In this document: positions 1 through 8,268 of the stretch, piece by piece
Position numbering within the stretch: position 1 is the first letter of the stretch
Layout: each line of letters begins with the position of its first letter
Assembly (NCBI RefSeq): GCF_943193155.1
Contig: NZ_CALPDB010000002.1
Location: forward strand, 1-64,000
DNA from: Veillonella intestinalis
GTDB taxonomy: Bacteria; Bacillota; Negativicutes; Veillonellales; Veillonellaceae
DNA length: 64,000 nt
Direction: 5' to 3'
Made by a program: the position numbers and the translations under genes
Notes under the pieces: model-generated
Told to the model about the DNA's origin: nothing
The model's input: the letters and a program-made list of their open reading frames with translations, nothing else
The model's database searches: none

Positions 1-115
1 ACCCGTTCGCCACTAAGATTGATAGAAGCAAGCTTCCATCGCTCTCCGTTCGACTTGCATGTGTTAAGCACGCCGCCAGCGTTCGTCCTGAGCCAGGATC
101 AAACTCTCCAAGATA
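1..115 (-). rRNA. rrs: 16S rRNA, 5' end only (partial)
   Basis: The reverse complement reads into the conserved bacterial 16S start, with GAGTTTGATCCTGGCTCAG at about residue 10 of the RNA, followed by the GACGAACGCTGGCGGCGTGC block and the first variable helix. The variable segment resembles Veillonella. The gene continues beyond the left edge of the window. The exact 5' end is approximate because mature ends cannot be read from DNA. Confidence 0.97.
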
Positions 116-260
116 TCTTGGAGCTATCTGCTAGCTCGTTTTTCGTTGTTGTTAGCTTAACCGAAGTTATCTAACTTAGAATTTATTTGGTTGGTTTCAA
201 CGTTGTTGAAACCCGCACTCTGGCTATGTTCATTTCGTTAGAAATGATTACCTTACATTG

Positions 261-280
261 TTCAGTTTTCAAAGATCTGC
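261..280 (-). promoter_or_regulatory. rRNA leader boxA-like antitermination site
   Basis: On the minus strand the leader reads GCAGATCTTTGAAAACTGAA, the common Firmicutes rRNA leader block related to the boxA element bound by NusB/NusE. It lies downstream of both rRNA promoters and about 150 bases before the 16S start. The function is inferred from similarity and position. Confidence 0.6.
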
Positions 281-307
281 TACATCGCTTGTTGCGACGT
301 CTTGTAT

Positions 308-336
308 ATACTACCACGTCAGAAACATCATGTCAA
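308..336 (-). promoter_or_regulatory. rRNA promoter P2 (proximal)
   Basis: On the minus strand a perfect -35 box TTGACA (336-331) is followed after 17 bases by TAGTAT (313-308). This is the promoter nearer to the 16S gene. Confidence 0.7.
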
Positions 337-438
337 CCACTTTTTCAAAGAATTTTTAATCATTTATTTTAACAATTAAATTCGAATAATTCTTTGTATT
401 TTGGTGTTTAATAATGTCTCAGTAACAGCGACTTGATT

Positions 439-467
439 AGTATACCGATTTATTGACATGTCGTCAA
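439..467 (-). promoter_or_regulatory. rRNA promoter P1 (distal)
   Basis: On the minus strand TTGACG (467-462), a 17-base spacer and TATACT (444-439). Together with P2 it gives the tandem layout usual for rRNA operons. The rest of the gap up to 704 holds AT-rich DNA and the terminator of the next gene, and no credible ORF. Confidence 0.7.
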
Positions 468-651
468 CCCCTAAATTTTATTTTTTACAAAATTTTCTAA
501 AATAACCTTATACCTTCAACCACTATACAGATACGATTAACATTTAGGCTCTTTTATTTACTTAAAGGCACCCTATGTGTCTTTAAACAAACACTAAAAT
601 ACCTTGCCGCTAAAACTCCTTATAAAAAATATCCCAAATCTCTTATAAAAA

Positions 652-680
652 ATGGCCCAGAGAATATGCTCTCCAGACCA
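652..680 (-). terminator. Rho-independent terminator of the TrxR-like gene
   Basis: On the minus strand a stem built on TGGTC/GGCCA and AGAG/CTCT is followed by six T. It lies 25 bases after the stop codon of the gene ending at 705. Confidence 0.65.
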
Positions 681-704
681 CTTCTAAAAAAATATTACCA
701 ATTA

Positions 705-1577
705 CTAGTTGGCACTAGCAAAGGCTACTGCACTAAAAGCAGCCATTTGCCCCTCACCAACAGCTTTCGCAACTTGTAATGGTGTTCCAGCCACATCACC
801 AGCTGCAAAAAGACCTTTATAGTTCGTTTCCATATTGCGTCCTACTGCCACAGACGTTCCATCTAAATGAACACCTTCTACAATATTTTCAGGTGGACAA
901 GCATCACGCAAGAAAAACACGCCATCTACATCTTTAGTCCCCTCATTGGTTTCAATAGCAGTTACCTTTTGTTCACCTACAACGCCGTTTACGATAGCTC
1001 GCTTATGCACAACAACTGAAGCTGGCAACGCGGCTAACCACTCTGCAGGTAACTGTAAAGCTCCACCAATATACAAATTAATTGTTTTTGCTAATGAAGC
1101 TAATAACTCTACATCTTGTTGATACGCTAATGTATTTATATATACAGCAATATCTTTGTTTTCAAAAAAATGACCATCACAGCTAGCACAATAACTTACC
1201 CCGCGTCCTAATAAAGCACGCTCGCCTGGCACAGTTTTACTCATAGTAACACCAGTAGCTAGAATTACACTTTTTGCTTGATATACATTTTCATCAGTCA
1301 TAATTGTGAACGGCGCCCCTATAAAAACAGATTGCACTCGTTCTTTTGCAATAGTAGGTTCGTACGCCAACGTTTGTTCTAACAATTGATCCATAAAATC
1401 AGGACCACTAATGGTCATAATTCCAGGATAATTATCAATTCGGTGCGCTCTACGCAACTTATCACTAAATCCAGCGGCTTCGAAAAGAATAACAGATTTA
1501 TTATGGACACGCGCTGTAAGAGCTGCTGAAAGTCCTGCTGGGCCACCACCTACAATAGCAATATCATATACAGTCAT
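705..1577 (-). CDS. Thioredoxin-reductase-like FAD disulfide oxidoreductase lacking NADPH motifs
   Basis: The 290-residue protein starts with the FAD fingerprint GGGPAG (residues 10-15), has a redox pair C130-A-S-C133 followed by DG, and ends with GDVAGTPLQVAKAVGEG, which matches the TrxR C-terminal FAD motif. This places it in the low-molecular-weight thioredoxin reductase family. The second nucleotide fold is odd. Where TrxR has GGGDSA, about residues 143-155, it reads DIAVYINTLAYQQ, and the HRRxxxR NADP-phosphate motif is not visible either. Pyridine-nucleotide-independent relatives (ferredoxin-linked FFTR/DTR types) are known, so the electron donor may not be NADPH. It is a single gene between two terminators. 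Its start has a GAGGAAG ribosome site. Confidence 0.8.
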   Translation of the reverse strand: MTVYDIAIVGGGPAGLSAALTARVHNKSVILFEAAGFSDKLRRAHRIDNYPGIMTISGPDFMDQLLEQTLAYEPTIAKERVQSVFIGAPFTIMTDENVYQAKSVILATGVTMSKTVPGERALLGRGVSYCASCDGHFFENKDIAVYINTLAYQQDVELLASLAKTINLYIGGALQLPAEWLAALPASVVVHKRAIVNGVVGEQKVTAIETNEGTKDVDGVFFLRDACPPENIVEGVHLDGTSVAVGRNMETNYKGLFAAGDVAGTPLQVAKAVGEGQMAAFSAVAFASAN

Positions 1578-1595
1578 ATACTTCCTCTATTATTT

Positions 1596-1632
1596 AATAA
1601 AAACTGGCTACTCGCCATTTGCAAGTAGCCAG
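1596..1632 (-). terminator. Terminator of the nitroreductase gene
   Basis: Inverted arms CTGGCTACTCGCC (1604-1616) and GCAAGTAGCCAG (1621-1632), followed on the minus strand by TTTTTATT. It separates the nitroreductase gene from the TrxR-like gene. Confidence 0.85.
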
Positions 1633-1670
1633 CATCTTCATGTGCTAAACCAAACGGTTATAAAGGTCTA

Positions 1671-2420
1671 TTAATTTTTTACATCAGAAAATTTAAAACC
1701 TTGTGCTTCTGCTTGTTGAATCAATTTTTGACGCATTGGCACTGGCTGTTTGCTAGCAATCTGTTTAGAAAAAGAATCAACACGACGATTGGTATCACGC
1801 ATATCGTAATATTGCTCCATTTCCTCATCATAATCTTCTAATAATTCCTTATACGAATCAAATACTGTATAGGAATCATCAAATACATTAGCCTCACGTG
1901 GCATTCTCGGCTTTAATTGTGGCTTTTGATTTGGTACGCCAATCCCTAAGCCTAGCATAGGGAATGTTAGCTCTGGCAATTTTAACAATTCAATCATTTT
2001 TGGCACATTATTTAAAATGCTGCCAAAGTAAACCGTACCGAACCCTGCCATTTCAGCAGCAGCCACCATATTCTGCGCAGCTAAACTAGCATCTGTCCAG
2101 CCCTGGAAAAAGCGATCACTATCACGTTCCGTATCAGATACAACCCCTTGTTCACGCGCAATTCTAGAATTACGGTACGCATCTACTAAAAATATAAATA
2201 ATTCTGGCACCCGTGCTACATATTCCTGATTACAAATTTCAGAAATTTGTGCTTTCAGTGATGGATCCACAATACGGATAATACTAAAACTTTGCATACC
2301 TTGACTACTAGCTGTACGCTTAGCTACATCTAATAAAATACTCAATTGTTGAGGTGGAATTGGACTTGATTTAAATTCACGAATAGTTCGGTGATTTAAT
2401 AATACATCAATAGGGTTCAT
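1671..2420 (-). CDS. Nitroreductase-family NADPH-dependent flavin oxidoreductase
   Basis: The 249-residue protein opens with IDVLLNHRTIREFKSSPIP, the R-x-x-R-x-F signature of FMN-binding nitroreductases. It continues with the TASSQGMQSFSII segment and the GLGIGVPNQKPQLKPRMP block typical of the NfsA/FRP-like group, which has a C-terminal extension. Such enzymes reduce nitro compounds, quinones or free flavin with NAD(P)H in the cytoplasm. The length fits the NfsA/NfrA branch. The physiological substrate cannot be read from the sequence. The gene is single, with a terminator immediately downstream. Confidence 0.88.
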   Translation of the reverse strand: MNPIDVLLNHRTIREFKSSPIPPQQLSILLDVAKRTASSQGMQSFSIIRIVDPSLKAQISEICNQEYVARVPELFIFLVDAYRNSRIAREQGVVSDTERDSDRFFQGWTDASLAAQNMVAAAEMAGFGTVYFGSILNNVPKMIELLKLPELTFPMLGLGIGVPNQKPQLKPRMPREANVFDDSYTVFDSYKELLEDYDEEMEQYYDMRDTNRRVDSFSKQIASKQPVPMRQKLIQQAEAQGFKFSDVKN

Positions 2421-2639
2421 AAAACTGACTCCTTTATATCTAAATATATCGAAATATCTCTTTCTACAGTACCACTATTTTATAAAATTGTCTACCCTTA
2501 GCCCAACTTACACCCTCACTAAGAAAAACTTCTCCACTAAGTAATTTAACTAAACCAAAAGATATCAAATAGTATAACTTTCATTTGAGAAATACCATTA
2601 CATAACACAACTGAGTATATTACTATTTTTCCAAGCTAC

Positions 2640-3026
2640 TTATCTATGGCCCCAAACCAACTGATATAGTTCTTCCCCAACGCTATCAGGCACAATAGTA
2701 TCTTCAGTTTGATCATATTCGTACTCATCTTCTGCATATGGAGTACCATCAGCATAGTATGGTTGCAATTCTAATGTCTGAATTGTATAGTCATGACGAT
2801 TTAAGCGCATGCGCTCATAATAATATTCACCACTTGGCTCATTAATACGCACCCACAGCACAGCTAAATCGGAATCTTTTTGCACAGTGCTATTGTCAAT
2901 GGAAATTTGATCCCCACTAGCACTTTCCCCTACATAATACCAATCAGCTGCCTCTACTGCATTAACGCCTAGCCCCAAAGCACTAACTACACCTAACACA
3001 GCAACATATTTTTTCCATGACTTCAT
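2640..3026 (-). CDS. Small secreted protein of unknown function
   Basis: The 128-residue product begins MKSWKKYVAVLGVVSALGLG and has a predicted signal-peptide cleavage after VEAA, so it is probably exported. The mature part is acidic and rich in Tyr, with segments such as WYYVGESASGDQISID and a Tyr/Asp/Glu-rich tail, but no family was recognised. The start was set at 3026 because AGAGGTG lies just upstream. A longer reading to 3071 would add 15 residues without a ribosome site. A strong promoter lies upstream (3097-3124). Confidence 0.7.
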   Translation of the reverse strand: MKSWKKYVAVLGVVSALGLGVNAVEAADWYYVGESASGDQISIDNSTVQKDSDLAVLWVRINEPSGEYYYERMRLNRHDYTIQTLELQPYYADGTPYAEDEYEYDQTEDTIVPDSVGEELYQLVWGHR

Positions 3027-3096
3027 ACTAACACCTCTTTTAAAAATTTTACACAAAAAACACAAAAACAAATTTTAATTATATAAGTTATATAAA

Positions 3097-3124
3097 ATTA
3101 TAATAAATTTAAGGAAAATGTCAA
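3097..3124 (-). promoter_or_regulatory. Promoter of the small secreted protein gene
   Basis: Minus strand: consensus TTGACA (3124-3119), 16 bases, consensus TATAAT (3102-3097). It lies about 70 bases before the chosen start. Confidence 0.75.
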
Positions 3125-3347
3125 ATTACTTATAGTCACAGCTTTATATGTGATATAATTTTAAAATTTCTTCTTGTTTTAATGCTTATTTTAATAATTC
3201 ATTTAATTTTAACTTATCGTTATAAATAAAACGTCATGATTCAAAAATATATGTCATCTCTCTATAGATATCCACTAAAAATGTCCATACTATATGGGCA
3301 TATTAAGTCTTTTTTATTCTTCAATATGAGTAAAAGTCATATTAAAT

Positions 3348-3376
3348 TTGGCTAAACTCCTTATTTTTGCTATACT
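3348..3376 (+). promoter_or_regulatory. Promoter of the SIMPL gene
   Basis: TTGGCT (3348-3353), 17 bases, TATACT (3371-3376). It implies a leader of about 130 bases, with a small inverted repeat GGTTAGCTAAAACC just after the start site. The 485-base gap 3027-3511 otherwise holds only AT-rich DNA and a short TGTCCATA/TATGGGCA inverted repeat near 3282-3302. Confidence 0.6.
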
Positions 3377-3511
3377 ATTAATAGGTTAGCTAAAACCTAC
3401 TATCAATTTAGAAGTGTAATTATGTCCTCACTGAGTAGATTCTATATCAGTGATTCATAAAAACACATTCTACGAATGTAAATAAGTCTATGAATTAAAA
3501 AGGAGTCTATT

Positions 3512-4258
3512 ATGAAACTTCAATTGAAAAAAACTGTAACTCGTGGTTTATTAATCGCCGCTTTAGCTGCTGGCTTTACAGGTTCTGCATTAGCCGCTGC
3601 TCCAGCTGATACTGGTGCACAAATTCATGTTAGTGGCACTGCTACTCGTTCTGTAGCGCCAAACTATGCTTTGTTGCGTTTAGGTATTACTAGTGAAGCT
3701 GCTACTGTTAACGCTGCTAAAACTACTAATGATCGTGTAATGAGCGATTTAATTTCTCGTTTAACAAATCTTGGTATTAATAAAAACTTAATCCAAACTT
3801 CCAATTTCTCTGTATCCCCACGCACAGAATATCGCCCACTTAAAAACAATGAGCAACAAGAAAAAATTACATCCTATGTAATTTCCAATACCGTTACTGT
3901 ACGCATCAATGATTTAAACAAAATTAGCCAAACCATTGATAATGCAGTAGCTGCTGGCGCTAATAATATCCAATCACTTAGCTTCCAAGCTGATGTAGAT
4001 CAAAGCTTAACAGACCAATTAACTGCGGAAGCAGTAAAAAATGGTCGCTATCAAGCCGAAGTAATTGCTAATGCATTAGGCCAACAACTTGGCAGCATTA
4101 AAGATGCTTCCGTAGGTTCAACTAATACTTACACTATGGAAAATACGTCCTTACGCATGTACAAAATGGCTGATGCTGCTTTAAGTTCTTCAACACCAGT
4201 AGAACAAGGTGATATTACTGTAAGTAAAGATGTAGATCTTACATTCTACGTATATTAA
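3512..4258 (+). CDS. SIMPL-domain (DUF541, YggE-like) exported protein
   Basis: The 248-residue protein has a clear signal peptide ending in GSALAAAPA. It is followed by HVSGTATRSVAPNYALLRLGITSEA, the hallmark opening of SIMPL/DUF541 proteins, and by YVISNTVTVRINDLNKISQTIDNAVAAGANNI, the second conserved block. The domain occupies nearly the whole mature protein. Family members such as E. coli YggE and Brucella BP26 are periplasmic or envelope-associated, and their molecular role is poorly defined. The start is supported by AAAAAGGAG, and a terminator follows. Confidence 0.88.
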   Translation: MKLQLKKTVTRGLLIAALAAGFTGSALAAAPADTGAQIHVSGTATRSVAPNYALLRLGITSEAATVNAAKTTNDRVMSDLISRLTNLGINKNLIQTSNFSVSPRTEYRPLKNNEQQEKITSYVISNTVTVRINDLNKISQTIDNAVAAGANNIQSLSFQADVDQSLTDQLTAEAVKNGRYQAEVIANALGQQLGSIKDASVGSTNTYTMENTSLRMYKMADAALSSSTPVEQGDITVSKDVDLTFYVY

Positions 4259-4330
4259 TTTAGAGCTGTAACTATTAACTGATAATTACACAAACTAAAT
4301 CAGCTACATAAACTAAATAAGTAAAATAAA

Positions 4331-4378
4331 GGCTGTAACCAAATGCGGATTTATTCCACATTCAGGTTACAGCCTTTT
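4331..4378 (+). terminator. Terminator after the SIMPL gene (probably bidirectional)
   Basis: Perfect outer arms GGCTGTAACC (4331-4340) and GGTTACAGCC (4365-4374) followed by TTTT, with a partly paired inner region. It lies between convergent genes, so it may also serve the methyltransferase gene on the other strand. Confidence 0.85.
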
Positions 4379-4410
4379 TACTATTACACTAATTATTTAT
4401 TATTAATTTA

Positions 4411-5178
4411 TTATTTCTTCTCAGGTACTATCCCTACATGAACAGCTACAATTCCACCAGTCAATTCATAATAAGCAGCCTCTTCAAAACCAACTTCTTT
4501 AAAATACTCTAGAACTTTGGATTGATGAGGATACCGCCGTAAAGATTCAGGTAACCACGCATAGGAAGAATTATCCTTACTAAGTTTTCCTAAAATAGGC
4601 AATATCTTTTCAAAATATAAATAATATAATTGTTTAAATCCTAAAGCAGTCGGTTTCGCTAGCTCTAAAGTAACGACACGACCACCCGGTTTTACAACAC
4701 GCTTCATTTCACTTAATGTTTTAATTATATCGGGTACATTACGAAGGGCAAATGCACTCATTGCACAATCAAATGAATTCGCCTCGTAAGGTAAATTCAT
4801 AGCATCCCCTTCCACTAAGTTGACTCGATCAAGTAACCCCGCTTCATGCAAGCGCACTTCCCCTTGAGCCAACATTTCAGGACTAAAATCTAACGCTTCA
4901 ATATGTAAAGAAGGCATCTGCCGCAAAGCTTCCTTAGTAAGCATCCCTGTGCCACAAGCCACATCTAATAGCTGCATACCCTCTGCTAAGCCTAACTTTT
5001 CTACTGCAAAACGACGCCAATAGGCATCTTGATGGAAACTCAACAATGAGTTCATCAAATCATAATGCTTTGCAATATGAGAAAATACGCCTTGTACAAA
5101 TACTTCTTTCTCTGCATGATTTGTAAATTGTAACGATTGTCTCGTTGTATTCCCATCCATATCCTTCTTCACTCTCAT
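4411..5178 (-). CDS. menG: Demethylmenaquinone methyltransferase
   Basis: The 255-residue class I SAM methyltransferase carries the UbiE/MenG signatures: HYDLMNSLLSFHQDAYWRR near the N-terminus, LLDVACGTGMLT for SAM binding, LDFSPEML, and FALRNVPDIIKTLSEMKRVVKPGG. It methylates demethylmenaquinone to menaquinone, the last step of menaquinone synthesis, at the membrane. No other men gene is adjacent. The start is uncertain: ATG at 5178 has only a weak ribosome site, and an internal ATG at 5160 sits too close to AGAAGGAT. The family commonly has a short variable N-terminus, so either start is possible. Confidence 0.92.
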   Translation of the reverse strand: MRVKKDMDGNTTRQSLQFTNHAEKEVFVQGVFSHIAKHYDLMNSLLSFHQDAYWRRFAVEKLGLAEGMQLLDVACGTGMLTKEALRQMPSLHIEALDFSPEMLAQGEVRLHEAGLLDRVNLVEGDAMNLPYEANSFDCAMSAFALRNVPDIIKTLSEMKRVVKPGGRVVTLELAKPTALGFKQLYYLYFEKILPILGKLSKDNSSYAWLPESLRRYPHQSKVLEYFKEVGFEEAAYYELTGGIVAVHVGIVPEKK

Positions 5179-5361
5179 TCTGCCAAACCTATACTACCTA
5201 ACTTCTTCATACCTTCTTGTATATTCTTTTAGTATACCTAATGATATGGTTATTTGTAAAGTTAGTCCCTGCATTTTGAATACAATATAGCCTATATATA
5301 CGGCGTTACTAAAGAAAAATTTAAACTTGTAAAAAAAGACAAAAAATTTTTAAATTTCCTC

Positions 5362-5390
5362 TTGCTATTATTTTTTGTCCGTATTATAAT
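5362..5390 (+). promoter_or_regulatory. Promoter of sstT
   Basis: TTGCTA (5362-5367), 17 bases, perfect TATAAT (5385-5390), about 50 bases before the coding start. Confidence 0.7.
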
Positions 5391-5442
5391 GACATATGTC
5401 CATCATGAATGAAACATTCTTTATATGTAAGGAGAGATGATT

Positions 5443-6702
5443 ATGAAACAAATTTTGCAGATTTTTAACCGAGTCCCATTAATTTATCAAATTATGGTTG
5501 GCCTCGTAATAGGGATTTGTATTTCCCTAATTAACCCTGACATTGGCAAGGATTTATCTTTATTAGGCATTATTTTTGTTGGTGCATTAAAAGGAATTGC
5601 ACCGTTACTTGTATTTTTCTTAGTTATTGCGGCTGTATGTCGTCACAAAGCAGGACAAAGCTCTGGAATGAAGCAAATTATCAGCATGTATGTGATTGGT
5701 ATGTTCTTATCTGCTTTAATTGCTGTATTTGCCAGTTATTTATTCCCTGCAACCTTGCATTTAACTGCTGTAACACAAGATACCAAAGCACCAGAAGGGA
5801 TTGCAGAAGTATTAATTACTCTTTTACGTAATATTGTCGATAATCCACTTCATGCAATCATGACTGGTAACTATATTGGTATTCTCGGCTGGTCTGTAGT
5901 TATCGGGTTTGCCCTTCGTCATGCTAAAGATGAAATTAAAGATGTCTTTGTTGGTATTTCAGATGCAATTACAACAGTAGTACAATGGGTTATTCGTTTA
6001 GCACCATTTGGTATCATGGGCTTAGTAGCTGAATCTATTGCCACTAATGGTATTGAAGCATTACTTGAATACGCTGTATTACTAGGCACTTTACTAGGAA
6101 GTATGTTCTTTGTTGCCTTAGTTGTAAATCCAATTATTGTATTTGCTGTTATGAAACGTAATCCATTCCCTCTTACGTTTAAGTGTTTGCGTGAATCTGG
6201 CATTACGGCCTTCTTTACCCGTAGTTCCGCAGCCAATATTCCTGTAAATATGAATATGGCTAAACGACTTGGTCTATCCCCTGATTTATACTCAATTGCA
6301 ATTCCACTAGGTGCCACTATTAATATGGCCGGTGCTGCTATTACAATCACTATTATGACATTAGCAGCCGTTAATACATTACAAATTCCAGTTGATTTTA
6401 GTACAGCCATTTTATTAAGTATTATTGCCACTATTGGTTCTTGTGGTGCTTCTGGAGTGGCCGGTGGTTCCCTATTACTTATTCCATTAGCATGTAGTTT
6501 ATTTGGCATTTCTAACGATATTGCAATGCAAGTTGTTGGTGTTGGCTTTATTATTGGGGTATTACAAGACTCCACTGAAACAGCCCTTAACTCCTCCACC
6601 GATATTCTATTTGTAGCAGCAGCTGATTTTGCTAAAAATGGATATCCAGAAGATTTAAACGCAGGTCGTGTAGAAACAATTAAACCTGAATTAGCTGAAT
6701 AA
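5443..6702 (+). CDS. sstT: Serine/threonine:Na+ symporter SstT
   Basis: The 419-residue protein is a dicarboxylate/amino acid:cation symporter family member and resembles SstT along its whole length. It opens with IFNRVPLIYQIMVGLVIGI, followed by GALKGIAPLLVFFLVIAAV, FFTRSSAANIPVNMNMAKRLGL (the serine-rich re-entrant loop), IPLGATINMAGAAITI and SCGASGVAGGSLLLIP. It has about eight membrane helices and two hairpin loops. It takes up serine and threonine with sodium, which suits an organism that does not live on sugars. The second ATG (5443) was chosen because GGAGAG is only two bases from the first (5437). Confidence 0.94.
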   Translation: MKQILQIFNRVPLIYQIMVGLVIGICISLINPDIGKDLSLLGIIFVGALKGIAPLLVFFLVIAAVCRHKAGQSSGMKQIISMYVIGMFLSALIAVFASYLFPATLHLTAVTQDTKAPEGIAEVLITLLRNIVDNPLHAIMTGNYIGILGWSVVIGFALRHAKDEIKDVFVGISDAITTVVQWVIRLAPFGIMGLVAESIATNGIEALLEYAVLLGTLLGSMFFVALVVNPIIVFAVMKRNPFPLTFKCLRESGITAFFTRSSAANIPVNMNMAKRLGLSPDLYSIAIPLGATINMAGAAITITIMTLAAVNTLQIPVDFSTAILLSIIATIGSCGASGVAGGSLLLIPLACSLFGISNDIAMQVVGVGFIIGVLQDSTETALNSSTDILFVAAADFAKNGYPEDLNAGRVETIKPELAE

Positions 6703-6791
6703 ATTTAAATGTAAAAAGATAGCTAATCTTATAGATTTATAATCGTTCTCCGTGTTTGCAGTAGTCATAAACTACTAAATAATATTCTTAC

Positions 6792-6831
6792 AACAAAAGA
6801 GGCGCTCTCTTAAGAGAGCGCCTCTTTTGTT
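6792..6831. terminator. Bidirectional terminator between sstT and the CDF gene
   Basis: A perfect 40-base palindrome centred on CTCTCTTAAGAGAG, with A-rich and T-rich ends on both strands. It lies between convergent genes and can stop transcription from both sides. Confidence 0.92.
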
Positions 6832-6847
6832 ATGCTTTAAACATAAT

Positions 6848-8038
6848 TTAATCATAATCATGAATATTTTCATCGCCTGTATAACTATGTTCAGCTGTAA
6901 TAGTAATCTCAAAGGTAGGATCCATGGCTTCTAAAATTTTCTTAATCGCTTGTGCAATGGTATCCATTCGTTGTCTATCCGAATAAGGCACGACTAAATC
7001 AAATAAAATATGCGTTTTATCATCACTCTTTACAGCCCGTAAGTCATGAATACTCAATTTTTCATCATACGCTTTAACTACAGTATGAATTTTATCATAT
7101 AATGCCATCGACTCTTTAGTTATTAATAGAGGATCCATATGAATGGTTAACTGAAGATATAATTCTTTTTGCGCATCTCGTTCAATTCTATCAATTAAAC
7201 TATGACTTTTAATTACATCTTCTTTAGCATCTACTTCCACATGAATGCTAGCAAATACATGGCCTGGACCATAGTCATGAATCATTAAATCATGAATTCC
7301 CAAAACACCAGGATATGATTTCACAAAATTAGCAATATCCTTTACCATCTCAGGACTCGGCTCATTGCCTAACAATCGACTAATAGCATCAGCCAACACA
7401 TGATACCCCGCACGACCAATCATCAAGGAGACAATAGCGCCTAAATAACCATCTACAGGAATTTTAAAAAGGCCACCTACAACTAAGCCAATCGTAATAC
7501 CTAAGGTAGCCCATACATCAGATAAATACTCCAAGCCATTGGCTTTTAATATGGGAGAATTAATCCGCTCGCCAATAGATTTAAAAAAGGTATATAACCA
7601 AACTTTTAACCCCATAGCACAGAGCATAACAAGTAAAGCCCAAATGGAGAAATCCACAATTTCAGGTTTAAAAATACGCCCTACTGACTCAATCAGTAGT
7701 TGTATAGCTACCACAAAAAGCAATATAGAAAATCCTATTGATAACAAATATTCTATACGCCCATGACCATAAGGATGCTCTTGGTCAGCTTTTTTGGCAG
7801 AAAATCTAAAACTTAGCAACGATATAGTAGATCCCCCAGCATCAGCTAAATCATGAATAGCATCGCTGACCATTGCAATAGAGCCAATTAAAAAGCCTAC
7901 AATTAATTCACCCAATGAAATGATTAAATTAGTGACAATACCAACTATACTTGTTAAATTGCCATACCGTGTACGCACTGCAGGCGCTTTAATACAATCA
8001 TAGTCTTTAACAAACCATCGAATTAATTGTTCTTGCAT
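6848..8038 (-). CDS. Cation diffusion facilitator family metal exporter
   Basis: The 396-residue protein has six membrane segments in the first ~220 residues and a C-terminal ZT-dimer-like domain. TM2 carries the usual metal site pattern H-D-L-A-D within SDAIHDLADAGGS. In TM5 the expected HxxxD is replaced by E-Y-L-S-D. After the first pair of helices comes HPYGHGRIEYLLS, a strong CDF signature. Members export Zn, Cd, Fe, Mn or Co using proton exchange. The altered TM5 residue makes the metal uncertain. The C-terminal part is longer than in FieF by about 90 residues. It is a single gene with its own promoter and a shared terminator. Confidence 0.9.
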   Translation of the reverse strand: MQEQLIRWFVKDYDCIKAPAVRTRYGNLTSIVGIVTNLIISLGELIVGFLIGSIAMVSDAIHDLADAGGSTISLLSFRFSAKKADQEHPYGHGRIEYLLSIGFSILLFVVAIQLLIESVGRIFKPEIVDFSIWALLVMLCAMGLKVWLYTFFKSIGERINSPILKANGLEYLSDVWATLGITIGLVVGGLFKIPVDGYLGAIVSLMIGRAGYHVLADAISRLLGNEPSPEMVKDIANFVKSYPGVLGIHDLMIHDYGPGHVFASIHVEVDAKEDVIKSHSLIDRIERDAQKELYLQLTIHMDPLLITKESMALYDKIHTVVKAYDEKLSIHDLRAVKSDDKTHILFDLVVPYSDRQRMDTIAQAIKKILEAMDPTFEITITAEHSYTGDENIHDYD

Positions 8039-8098
8039 ACCCTTCTCCTACTGTATTCTTCAATACATCCATAAATTCATGCTCTAATCAGTATCCCT

Positions 8099-8127
8099 AG
8101 TATACATCTTTTCTCATCGATTATCAA
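8099..8127 (-). promoter_or_regulatory. Promoter of the CDF gene
   Basis: Minus strand: TTGATA (8127-8122), 17 bases, TATACT (8104-8099), about 60 bases before the start codon. Confidence 0.7.
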
Positions 8128-8142
8128 TACAAAATAATGTAA

Positions 8143-8230
8143 AAAATACCTTTCTCAGTTTTTATATTTCTAAATAACTAGCTTACAATAAGCTAGCATC
8201 AAGAATCAAACAAACTAAGAAAGGTATTTT
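8143..8230 (-). terminator. Long double-hairpin terminator of the lipoyl-dehydrogenase-like gene
   Basis: Nineteen-base arms, AAAATACCTTTCTCAGTTT (8143-8161) and AAACTAAGAAAGGTATTTT (8212-8230), with one mismatch, enclose a second small hairpin TAGCTTA/TAAGCTA. On the minus strand a T-run follows the outer arm. Confidence 0.75.
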
Positions 8231-8268
8231 ATATATTCAAATATTACAGTCTTTTTACAAAGTGTATC

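Noticed and set aside
187-372. Short plus-strand open frame of 61 codons near the left edge
   Set aside because: It lies antisense inside the rRNA leader and its promoter and has no ribosome site.
5919-6599. A 226-codon minus-strand open frame inside sstT
   Set aside because: It is fully antisense to a clearly conserved transporter gene and shows low-complexity composition from the opposite frame.
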